From assembly GCF_965279545.1 (NCBI RefSeq), contig NZ_OZ257250.1, forward strand, positions 496,001 through 560,000: a stretch of 64,000 bases of DNA. Reading direction: 5' to 3'. The stretch comes from Methylibium sp965279545. Its GTDB lineage: Bacteria > Pseudomonadota > Gammaproteobacteria > Burkholderiales > Burkholderiaceae_C. Each line of letters opens with the position of its first letter. Positions within the stretch are counted from its first letter, which is position 1. The notes beneath the pieces were generated by a model. The model had not been told where the DNA came from and searched no databases. It saw only the letters and a list, made by a program, of their open reading frames with translations. This document shows positions 54,470 through 62,524 of the stretch, piece after piece. Both the position numbers and the translations under genes were made by a program.

Positions 54470-56551
54470 ATGAGCAACGACAAGAAATCCCTCGCACTCC
54501 TCGACCCGGTGCTGCTGCGGCCGGCCATCGGCGCGGCGTTCCGCAAGCTCGACCCGCGGGTGCAGTGGCGCAACCCGGTGATGTTCGTCGTCTACGTCGG
54601 CAGCCTGCTGACGACGGGGCTCGGCGTCCAGGCCCTCGCGGGCTCGGGCGAAGCACCGCCGACGTTCATTCTCGCCGTGGCGGTGTGGCTGTGGTTCACG
54701 GTGCTGTTCGCGAACTTCGCCGAGGCACTGGCCGAAGGCCGCAGCAAGGCCCAGGCGGCCTCGCTGCGCGGCATGAAGCGCAAGGTGGTTGCGAAGAAGC
54801 TGGACCAGCCCCGGCACGGCTCGTCCTGGCATCCGATGCCGGCCGACGAGCTGCGCAAGGGCGCGGTCGTGCTGGTCGAGACCGGCGACACCATCCCGCT
54901 GGACGGCGAGGTGATCGAGGGTGTGGCCTCGGTCGACGAGAGCGCGATCACCGGCGAGTCCGCCCCGGTGATCCGCGAGTCCGGCGGCGACTTCGCTTCG
55001 GTGACCGGCGGCACCCGGGTGCTGTCGGACTGGCTGGTGGTGCGCGTCGGCGTGAACCCCGGCGAGGCCTTTCTCGATCGCATGATCGCCATGGTCGAGG
55101 GCGCGAAGCGCCAGAAGACGCCCAACGAGATCGCGCTGAACATCCTGCTGGTGACGCTGACCATCGTGTTCCTGGTCGTCGTCGTGAGCTTGCTGCCGAT
55201 GTCGATCTTCGCCGTCCAGACCGCGAAGCTGGGCACGGCGGTGACGATCACCGCGCTGATCGCGCTGCTGGTGTGCCTGATCCCGACGACGATCGGGGCG
55301 CTGCTGTCCGCCATCGGCGTGGCCGGCATGAGCCGCATGATGCAGGCCAATGTGATCGCCACCTCGGGGCGCGCGGTCGAGGCGGCCGGCGACGTCGACG
55401 TGCTGCTGATGGACAAGACCGGCACCATCACGCTCGGCAACCGCCAGGCTGCGGTCTTCCTGCCGGCACCCGGCGTGACGGTGCAGGCACTGGCCGACGC
55501 GGCGCAGCTGGCCTCGCTGGCCGACGAGACGCCGGAAGGCCGCAGCACGGTGGTGCTGGCCAAGCAGGTGGCCGGCCTGCGCGAGCGCGACATGGCAAGC
55601 CTGCAGGCCACCTTCATTCCCTTCACCGCGCAGACCCGCATGAGCGGCGCCGACATCGGCCCGCTCGGCACGCGGCGCCTGCGCAAGGGGGCGCTCGATG
55701 CGATCCGCGCGCACGTCGAGGCCGAGGGCCAGGGCTTTCCCGCCGAGGTGCAGAAGATCGCCGACGACGTGGCGCGGCGCGGCAGCACGCCGCTCGTGGT
55801 GTCCGACACCGGCCGGGTGCTCGGCGTCGTCGAGCTCAAGGACATCGTCAAGGGCGGCATCAAGGAGCGCTTCGCCGAGCTGCGCCGCATGGGCATTCGC
55901 ACGGTGATGATCACCGGCGACAACCGGCTCACCGCCGCGGCGATCGCAGCCGAAGCGGGGGTCGACGACTTCCTGGCCGAGGCGACGCCCGAAGCCAAGC
56001 TCAAGCTGATCCGCGACTACCAGGCCGAAGGCCGGCTGGTCGCGATGACCGGCGACGGCACCAACGACGCGCCGGCGCTGGCCCAGGCCGACGTGGCGGT
56101 GGCGATGAACACCGGCACCCAGGCGGCCAAGGAGGCCGGCAACATGGTCGACCTCGACTCGAACCCGACCAAGCTGCTGGAGATCGTCGAGACCGGCAAG
56201 CAGTTGCTGATGACGCGCGGCTCGCTGACCACGTTCTCGATCGCCAACGACGTGGCGAAGTACTTCGCCATCATCCCGGCGGCCTTCGCCACGACCTATC
56301 CACAACTGGCGGCGCTGGACGTGATGCGGCTGACCAGCCCCTCGTCGGCCATCCTGTCGGCGGTGATCTTCAATGCGGTGGTGATCGTGTTCCTGATCCC
56401 GCTGGCGCTCAAGGGCGTGAAGTACCGCGCCATCGGGGCGGCCGCGCTGCTGCGTCGCAATGTGCTGGTCTATGGCCTGGGCGGGCTGGTCGTGCCCTTC
56501 GTCGGCATCAAGGCGATCGACCTGCTGCTGGCCGCCGTGCATCTCGTCTGA
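54470..56551 (+). CDS. kdpB: Potassium-transporting P-type ATPase subunit B (KdpB)
   Basis: Energising P-type ATPase subunit, 693 residues. The phosphorylated residue is Asp315 in MDKTGTITLGNRQ; the actuator motif ITGESAPVIRES is present; the hinge is MTGDGTNDAPALAQADVAVAM. Seven membrane segments are expected. Ser in TGES is the residue phosphorylated for inhibition in E. coli at high K+ and appears as TGESAP here. Works with KdpF, A and C at low external potassium. Confidence 0.96.
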   Translation: MSNDKKSLALLDPVLLRPAIGAAFRKLDPRVQWRNPVMFVVYVGSLLTTGLGVQALAGSGEAPPTFILAVAVWLWFTVLFANFAEALAEGRSKAQAASLRGMKRKVVAKKLDQPRHGSSWHPMPADELRKGAVVLVETGDTIPLDGEVIEGVASVDESAITGESAPVIRESGGDFASVTGGTRVLSDWLVVRVGVNPGEAFLDRMIAMVEGAKRQKTPNEIALNILLVTLTIVFLVVVVSLLPMSIFAVQTAKLGTAVTITALIALLVCLIPTTIGALLSAIGVAGMSRMMQANVIATSGRAVEAAGDVDVLLMDKTGTITLGNRQAAVFLPAPGVTVQALADAAQLASLADETPEGRSTVVLAKQVAGLRERDMASLQATFIPFTAQTRMSGADIGPLGTRRLRKGALDAIRAHVEAEGQGFPAEVQKIADDVARRGSTPLVVSDTGRVLGVVELKDIVKGGIKERFAELRRMGIRTVMITGDNRLTAAAIAAEAGVDDFLAEATPEAKLKLIRDYQAEGRLVAMTGDGTNDAPALAQADVAVAMNTGTQAAKEAGNMVDLDSNPTKLLEIVETGKQLLMTRGSLTTFSIANDVAKYFAIIPAAFATTYPQLAALDVMRLTSPSSAILSAVIFNAVVIVFLIPLALKGVKYRAIGAAALLRRNVLVYGLGGLVVPFVGIKAIDLLLAAVHLV

Positions 56552-56567
56552 ACCGGAGAACCCACCC

Positions 56568-57143
56568 ATGAAAGCCATCCTTCGGCCTGCCCTCGTGCTG
56601 TTCGCGGCGCTGACTCTCGTGACCGGCGTGGCCTACCCCCTGGCCGTGACCGGCATCGGCCAGGCGCTGTTTCCCGCGCAGGCTGCCGGCAGCCTCGTGT
56701 TTCGCGACGGCAAGCCGGTCGGCTCGTCGCTGATCGGTCAGGCCTTCAGCGATCCGAAGTACTTCTGGGGCCGTCCTTCGGCGACCGCGCCGATGCCGAA
56801 CAACGCACAGGCCTCGGGCGGCTCGAACCTGGGGCCGTCGAATCCGGCGCTCGTCGATGCCGTCAAGGGCCGCATCGAGGCGCTGCGCGCAGCGGACCCG
56901 GGCAATGCGCTGCCGGTGCCGGTCGACCTCGTCACCGCCTCCGCCAGCGGCCTCGATCCGGAGCTGAGCCTGGCTGCTGTCCGGTACCAGGCGGGACGGG
57001 TGGCGCGCGCCCGCGGGCTGTCCGAGGCGGCGGTGCAAGCGCTGATCGAGCAGCACGGCGAAGGCCGGCGCTTCGGCTTCCTCGGCGAGCCGCGCGTCAA
57101 CGTGCTGGCGCTGAACCTGACGCTCGACGCACTGCAGCGCTGA
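56568..57143 (+). CDS. kdpC: Potassium-transporting ATPase subunit C (KdpC)
   Basis: A 191-residue chaperone-like subunit with one N-terminal membrane helix (about 4-28) and a periplasmic domain. Motifs: LVTGVAYPLAVTGIGQALFP, GSSLIGQAFSDPKYFWGRPS, ASGGSNLGPSNPALVDAV, and SGLDPELSLAAVRYQAGRVA. ATG 56568, behind ACCGGAGAACC, was chosen; a frame reading from 56460 lies inside kdpB. Closes the kdpFABC operon; corA follows after 70 bp. Confidence 0.95.
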   Translation: MKAILRPALVLFAALTLVTGVAYPLAVTGIGQALFPAQAAGSLVFRDGKPVGSSLIGQAFSDPKYFWGRPSATAPMPNNAQASGGSNLGPSNPALVDAVKGRIEALRAADPGNALPVPVDLVTASASGLDPELSLAAVRYQAGRVARARGLSEAAVQALIEQHGEGRRFGFLGEPRVNVLALNLTLDALQR

Positions 57144-57213
57144 GACCTCGTTCTCCCCCGGGGTGTCCCGCGCGCAGGCTTTCGGACCCTTCTCGCGAGA
57201 CGCACAATCACCC

Positions 57214-58179
57214 ATGCTCATCAATTGCGTGGCCTACCAGGACGGCAGCAAGCTGGCGGACCTGCCGGTCGAGAAGATCAGCGACTACATCTCGCGGCCC
57301 GGCTGCTTTGTCTGGGTCGCGCTGCAGGACGCCAGTCACGACGAGCTGGAGGTGATGCGCCACGAGTTCGGCCTGCACGAACTGGCGGTGGAGGATGCGC
57401 AGCACGGCCACCAGCGCCCGAAGATCGAGGAGTATGGCGATTCGATCTTCGCAGTGCTGCACCTCGTGGAAGCCGTCGGCCAGGAGCTCAACGTCGGCGA
57501 GGTCGACGTGTTCGTCGGGCACAACTACGTGCTGTCGGTGCGCAACCGCAGCACGCAGGGCTTCCTCGGCGTGCGCGACCGTTGCGAGCGCGAGCCGCAT
57601 TTGCTCAAGCGTGGCGCCGGCTTCGTGCTGTACGCGCTGATGGATGCGGTGGTGGACCGCTACTTCCCCATCATCGACATGCTCGAGTCCGAACTCGAGA
57701 CCATCGAGGAGCAGATCTTCGTCAAGGGCACCGCGCGGACCAACATCGAACGGCTCTACGACCTCAAGCGCCGGGTGATGGTGCTCAAGCACGCCGTGGC
57801 GCCGCTGCTGGAGGCCGCGGCCAAGCTGCACGGCGGTCGCGTGCCGCAGATGTGCGCCGGCACGCAGGAGTACTTCCGCGACGTGGTCGACCACCTGACG
57901 CGCATCAACGCCTCCATCGAGTCGATCCGCGACACGGTCGGCACCGCGATCCACGTCAACCTGTCGATGGTGGCGATCGAGGAGAGCGAGGTCACCAAGC
58001 GCCTGGCGGCCTGGGCCGGCATCTTCGCGGTGGCCACCGCGTTCGCCGGCATCTGGGGCATGAACTTCGACCTGATGCCCGAGCTGAAATGGCGCTGGGG
58101 CTATCCGCTGGCGCTGGGGCTGATCGCCTCGACCTGCGGCTTCGTCTGGTGGCGCTTCAGGCGGGCGGGCTGGTTGTGA
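57214..58179 (+). CDS. corA: CorA-family magnesium/cobalt transporter
   Basis: A 321-residue CorA channel-type transporter: a cytoplasmic domain (about 1-255) and two C-terminal helices with the GMN signature at 282-284 in IWGMNFDLMPELKW. The protein ends soon after the second helix with WRFRRAGWL. ATG 57214 was chosen because MLINCVAYQDGSKL begins the CorA-like sequence; the 17-codon extension upstream is poor. Placed between kdpC and kdpD, it separates the pump from its regulators on one strand and may share their transcript. It might transport Mg2+, Co2+ or another cation. Confidence 0.9.
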   Translation: MLINCVAYQDGSKLADLPVEKISDYISRPGCFVWVALQDASHDELEVMRHEFGLHELAVEDAQHGHQRPKIEEYGDSIFAVLHLVEAVGQELNVGEVDVFVGHNYVLSVRNRSTQGFLGVRDRCEREPHLLKRGAGFVLYALMDAVVDRYFPIIDMLESELETIEEQIFVKGTARTNIERLYDLKRRVMVLKHAVAPLLEAAAKLHGGRVPQMCAGTQEYFRDVVDHLTRINASIESIRDTVGTAIHVNLSMVAIEESEVTKRLAAWAGIFAVATAFAGIWGMNFDLMPELKWRWGYPLALGLIASTCGFVWWRFRRAGWL

Positions 58180-58204
58180 GCCGCAGGCCGTTTGCTTCAC
58201 TCCC

Positions 58205-60919
58205 ATGAGCGAAGTCCGACCGGATCCCGACGCGCTGCTGCAACAAATCCGCGCCGACGAGGCGCGCTCCGCGCGCGGGCGGCTGCGCATCTACTTCGGC
58301 TCGTCGGCCGGCGTCGGCAAGACCTACGCGATGCTGGCCGCGGCGCGCAAGCTGCACGGCGAGGGCGTCGACGTGTTGGCCGGCGTGGTCGAGACCCATG
58401 GCCGTGCCGAGACGCAGGCGCAGTTGCAAGGGCTCGAAGTGCTGCCGCTCGCGCAGGTGGCCTGCCGGGGCCGCACGCTGCCGGAGTTCGACCTCGATGC
58501 CGCACTGGCACGCCGGCCCGCGCTGCTGCTGGTCGACGAGCTGGCGCATTCCAATGTGGCCGGCTCGCGCCACCCCAAGCGCTGGCAGGACGTCGAGGAA
58601 CTGCTCGACGCCGGCATCGACGTCTACACGACCCTCAATGTCCAGCACCTGGAGAGCCTGAACGACGTGGTCGGCGGCATCACCGGCATCCGGGTGCACG
58701 AGACCCTGCCCGACACCTTCTTCGACCGGGCGGACGAGGTGGTGCTGGTCGACACGCCGGCCGACGAGCTGATCGAGCGCCTGAAGGCCGGCAAGGTCTA
58801 CCTGCCGGCGCAGGCGGAGCGGGCGGCGCGCCACTTCTTCCGCAAGGGCAACCTGATGGCGCTGCGCGAGCTGTCGCTGCGCCGCACGGCCGACCGGGTC
58901 GAAGGCGACGTGCAGGCCTACCGCGTCAACCAGGCCATCGCGCCGGTCTGGAAGACCGAGGCCGCGCTGCTGTGCTGCATCGGCCCGCGTGACGACTCCG
59001 ACCACGTCGTGCGCAGCGCCGCGCGCCTCGCGCAGCAGCTCGCGGTGGCCTGGCACGCGGTCTACGTCGAGACGCCCGCACTGCAGCGCCTGCCCGACGC
59101 GCAGCGCGAGCGCATCCTGCGAACCGTGAAGCTGGCCGAGGAGCTGGGCGCCACCACCGCCGTGCTGCCGGCGCAGGACGTGGCGACCGCGCTCGTCGCC
59201 CATGCGCGCGAGCACAACCTGTCGAAGCTGCTGATGGGCCACAACCGCGAGCGCCCCTGGTGGCGGCGCGACACCTTCTCCCAGCACCTCGCCCGCCTGG
59301 CGCCGGATGTGGACCTGATCGAGGTCGGGGAGGGCCAGCGCGGCGCGCCGTCGCCGCAGCGGTGGCAGCGCGACGACGGCAAGACACTGCCTGCCAGGCC
59401 CTGGCGCTATCTGTGGGCCGCGGCGGCCTGCGGCCTGACCACGCTCGTCGCGCTGCCGCTGCAGCCGATCCTGGCCCTGGCCAACATCGTGATGCTGTTC
59501 CTGCTCGCGGTGGTCGGCGTTGCGCTGCGTTTCGGCCGCGGGCCGGCGGTGCTGGCCGCGTTCCTGAATGTCGCGGCCTTCGACTTCTTCTTCGTCGCGC
59601 CGCAGCTGTCGTTCGCGGTGTCCGACGTGCAGTACCTGCTGACCTTCGCGGTGATGCTCGTGGTGGGGCTGGTCACCGGCCAGTTGACGGCCGGCCTGCG
59701 CTACCAGGTGCGGGTGGCCACGCACCGCGAGGCGCGTTCGCGGGCGCTGTTCGAGCTGGCGCGCGACCTGTCCGGCGAGTTGCTGACGGAGCAGGTGGTC
59801 GAGACGGCCGAACGTGCGATCGAGCGCGAGTTCCGCGGGCGCGCCCGCGTCTTCCTGCAGGACGACGACGGCCGCCTGCAGCCGCCGCGCACCGGGGCCG
59901 ATGCGCCGGGGCTGGACCTCGGCACGGCGCAATGGGCGCTCGATCACGCCGAGCCCGCCGGCCTGGGCACCGACACGCTGCCCGGCAGCGCCTGGCTCTA
60001 CCTGCCGCTGAAGGCGCCGATGCGCGCGCGCGGCGTGCTGGCGCTGCAGCCCGCGCAGCCGCGGCTGCTGCTGATACCGGAGCAGCGCCAGCAGCTCGAG
60101 ACCTTCGCGGTGCTGGGGGCGATCGCGCTGGAACGCGTGCACTACGTCGAGGTGGCGCAGCAGGCGACGGTACAGATCGAATCGGAGCGCTTGCGCAACT
60201 CGCTGCTCTCGGCCTTGTCGCACGACCTGCGCACGCCGCTGGCGGCGCTCTACGGCCTGGCCGACACGCTGGTCGACGGCACGCAGGGCGACGCGCAGGA
60301 ATTGGCGCGTGCGCTCAGTGCCGAGGCCCGGCGCCTGAACGCCATGGTGGGCAAGCTGCTCGACATGGCACGGCTGCAGAGCGGCGCCGTGCACCTCGAC
60401 AAGCAGTGGCAGCCGATCGAGGAGGTGGTGGGCAGTGCCTTGCGGGCGCTTGGCCTGGCGCTTGCCGGCCATCCCGTGCTCACCGACCTGCCGGCCAGCC
60501 TGCCGCTGGTGAACTTCGATGCGGCCTTGATCGAGCGCGTGCTGTGCAACCTGCTGGAGAATGCCGCCAAGTACACGCCTGCCGGCAGCCGCGTGACGAT
60601 CGCGGCCCGGGTGCATGGAGCCCATCTGCTCGTGAGCGTGCGCGACGAAGGACACGGTCTGCCGGCCGGGCGCGAGGACGCGCTGTTCGAGAAGTTCGTG
60701 CGCGGCGAGCGCGAATCCGCGACGCCGGGCGTGGGGCTCGGCCTGGCGATCTGCCGTGCCATCGTCGAGGCGCACGGCGGCCGCATCCACGCCGAGCGGG
60801 GCGCCGGCCCGGCGGGGCGGCCGGGGGCGACCTTCAGTTTCACCTTGCCCCTCGGCACGCCGCCCTCGCTGCCTATGCCCGAAGAACCGCTGGCAGTCGA
60901 CTCCGCCGTGGCGCCATGA
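58205..60919 (+). CDS. kdpD: Sensor histidine kinase KdpD
   Basis: A 904-residue membrane sensor of potassium limitation. Order: KdpD N-terminal domain with Walker A GSSAGVGKT (32-40), a USP-like domain (about 250-370), four membrane helices (about 395-500), a GAF-like region, HisKA with His673 in ALSHDLRTPLAALYG (the same number as in E. coli), and an HATPase domain with NLLENAAKYTPAGS and GVGLGLAICRAIVEAHGG. Its end overlaps the kdpE start as ATGA. Confidence 0.95.
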   Translation: MSEVRPDPDALLQQIRADEARSARGRLRIYFGSSAGVGKTYAMLAAARKLHGEGVDVLAGVVETHGRAETQAQLQGLEVLPLAQVACRGRTLPEFDLDAALARRPALLLVDELAHSNVAGSRHPKRWQDVEELLDAGIDVYTTLNVQHLESLNDVVGGITGIRVHETLPDTFFDRADEVVLVDTPADELIERLKAGKVYLPAQAERAARHFFRKGNLMALRELSLRRTADRVEGDVQAYRVNQAIAPVWKTEAALLCCIGPRDDSDHVVRSAARLAQQLAVAWHAVYVETPALQRLPDAQRERILRTVKLAEELGATTAVLPAQDVATALVAHAREHNLSKLLMGHNRERPWWRRDTFSQHLARLAPDVDLIEVGEGQRGAPSPQRWQRDDGKTLPARPWRYLWAAAACGLTTLVALPLQPILALANIVMLFLLAVVGVALRFGRGPAVLAAFLNVAAFDFFFVAPQLSFAVSDVQYLLTFAVMLVVGLVTGQLTAGLRYQVRVATHREARSRALFELARDLSGELLTEQVVETAERAIEREFRGRARVFLQDDDGRLQPPRTGADAPGLDLGTAQWALDHAEPAGLGTDTLPGSAWLYLPLKAPMRARGVLALQPAQPRLLLIPEQRQQLETFAVLGAIALERVHYVEVAQQATVQIESERLRNSLLSALSHDLRTPLAALYGLADTLVDGTQGDAQELARALSAEARRLNAMVGKLLDMARLQSGAVHLDKQWQPIEEVVGSALRALGLALAGHPVLTDLPASLPLVNFDAALIERVLCNLLENAAKYTPAGSRVTIAARVHGAHLLVSVRDEGHGLPAGREDALFEKFVRGERESATPGVGLGLAICRAIVEAHGGRIHAERGAGPAGRPGATFSFTLPLGTPPSLPMPEEPLAVDSAVAP

Positions 60920-61620
60920 GTGAGCCGACCCCCACCGCGATCATCGTCGAAGACGAACCGCAGATCCGCCGCTTCGTGCGCGCCGCGCTGGAGGGCGAAG
61001 GCTGGCAGGTGTTCGAGGCCGCCACGCTGAAGCAGGGTCTCGTCGAAGCCGGCACGCGGCGGCCTGATCTCGTCGTGCTCGACCTCGGCCTGCCCGATGG
61101 CGATGGCGTCGACTACCTGCACGACCTGCGCAGCTGGTCGCAGGTGCCGGTGATCGTGCTGTCGGCGCGCGGCGACGAGGCCGACAAGATCGCGGCACTC
61201 GATGCCGGTGCCGACGACTACCTGACCAAGCCGTTCGGCGTCGGCGAACTGCTGGCGCGGGTGCGGGTGGCAAGGCGCCGCGCCCAGGGCGTCGCGGAGG
61301 CCGGGACGGCGCGCCTGCATTTCGGAGCCGTCGACATCGATCTCGCGGCGCGCGTGGTGACGCGCGACGGCGAGGCCGTGCACCTCACCCCGATCGAGTA
61401 CCGGCTGCTCGCGCTGCTGATCGCCAACGCCGGCAAGGTGCTGACGCATCGCCAGCTGCTGCGCGAGGTGTGGGGGCCGAACGCGGTGGAGCAGAGCCAC
61501 TACCTGCGCATCTACATGAGTCAGCTGCGGCGCAAGCTCGAGGCCGATCCTGCGCGGCCGGCGCATTTCCTGACCGAAACGGGCGTCGGCTATCGCTTCA
61601 TGGTCCAGGCGGTGCCCTGA
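60916..61620 (+). CDS. kdpE: Response regulator KdpE
   Basis: A 234-residue OmpR-type regulator. Receiver domain with Asp56 in LVVLDLGLPDGDG, Lys in DYLTKPFGVGELLARVRVA, and a winged-helix DNA-binding domain (about 130-234) with RQLLREVWGPNAVEQSHYLR. Partner of KdpD; should activate the kdp operon at low K+. The start overlaps the kdpD stop. No well-conserved KdpE box was recognised in the 150-bp region ahead of the kdp genes (52317-52466). Confidence 0.95.
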   Translation: MSEPTPTAIIVEDEPQIRRFVRAALEGEGWQVFEAATLKQGLVEAGTRRPDLVVLDLGLPDGDGVDYLHDLRSWSQVPVIVLSARGDEADKIAALDAGADDYLTKPFGVGELLARVRVARRRAQGVAEAGTARLHFGAVDIDLAARVVTRDGEAVHLTPIEYRLLALLIANAGKVLTHRQLLREVWGPNAVEQSHYLRIYMSQLRRKLEADPARPAHFLTETGVGYRFMVQAVP

Positions 61621-61804
61621 GGGTCAGCCCGTGCCGGGCCACTTCGGGAGGATCGATAGCCAGTCGCGTTCACCCGCATCAAATCAGCCGGCGCTCTTCG
61701 GCTCGTTGCAGCAGTTCGTGAGCGTGGGTTGCCGACGCCCTCGCCAGCACTCACCACCGCCGCATGGGCCGGTTATTCACGCCCGCCCGCGCTGGGTTGA
61801 CCCG

Positions 61805-62524
61805 TCAGTCTGCCGGCAGGCCTTGGGGCTGAGGCTGCCTGGGCGCGGCAGGTTGCATCAGGGCATGCCAGGACAGCGCCGTGAGGCTTCCGCACAGCCA
61901 GGCGGTGTAGAGCGTGTGGCTCAGGTAGTGCGCACCGCGCGCCATCTGCGCGAAACCGAACAGCGCACCGATCACGCACAGCGCGATCAGCATCGACCGC
62001 GCCACAGCGGGGCGCTTCGCACGCAGCACGACGGCCAGCGCGAGAAAGGAGAACGCGCCCGAGGCGTGACCCGACGGAAAGCAGTGTCCCGGACCGCCGT
62101 CGGCGACGCCGAAGCGCCAGTGGGAAACATAGTGCGCCACGCCGCCGAACTCCTGCAGCTCCCAGGGACAACTGGTCAGGCTGTGGCGCTTGAGCAGCGG
62201 GATCAGCAGCAGGCAGATGAGCGTGACGCCCAGGCACCAGAGGCGCTCGCGCGGCGTGAGGCCGCGCCAGGGGCCGAACGGCCACACCGCGACGGCCACC
62301 GTCAGGGTGAACAGCGCCACGCTCAGCCAGCGGCCGCCCCTGTGCAGCAGGCCCGCGGTCAGCCAGTGTTCGCGCCAGGGAAAGCCGTCGGCGTTGCCGA
62401 CGAGCCGCAGCAGCGCCAGGTCGAGGCCGCTGCCGTCCCACAGCATCAGCAGTGCCAGACCGGCCAGCGCGAGCAGCAGATCGCGCTGTGCGGTCGGGAG
62501 GCGCGAGGGTTCAGGACGCGGCAC
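61805..62524 (-). CDS. PAP2-family membrane phosphatase
   Basis: A 239-residue membrane phosphatase with about six hydrophobic segments. The three PAP2 motifs are present: LLKRHSLTSCPWEL, CFPSGHASGAFSFLALA and ARGAHYLSHTLYTAW. Phosphatases of this type act on lipid A, undecaprenyl diphosphate or phosphatidylglycerol phosphate. The gene overlaps the end of the EptA gene by 14 bp, so the two are co-translated; a phosphoethanolamine transferase paired with a PAP2 protein suggests lipid A or outer-membrane lipid modification. Confidence 0.9.
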   Translation of the reverse strand: MPRPEPSRLPTAQRDLLLALAGLALLMLWDGSGLDLALLRLVGNADGFPWREHWLTAGLLHRGGRWLSVALFTLTVAVAVWPFGPWRGLTPRERLWCLGVTLICLLLIPLLKRHSLTSCPWELQEFGGVAHYVSHWRFGVADGGPGHCFPSGHASGAFSFLALAVVLRAKRPAVARSMLIALCVIGALFGFAQMARGAHYLSHTLYTAWLCGSLTALSWHALMQPAAPRQPQPQGLPAD

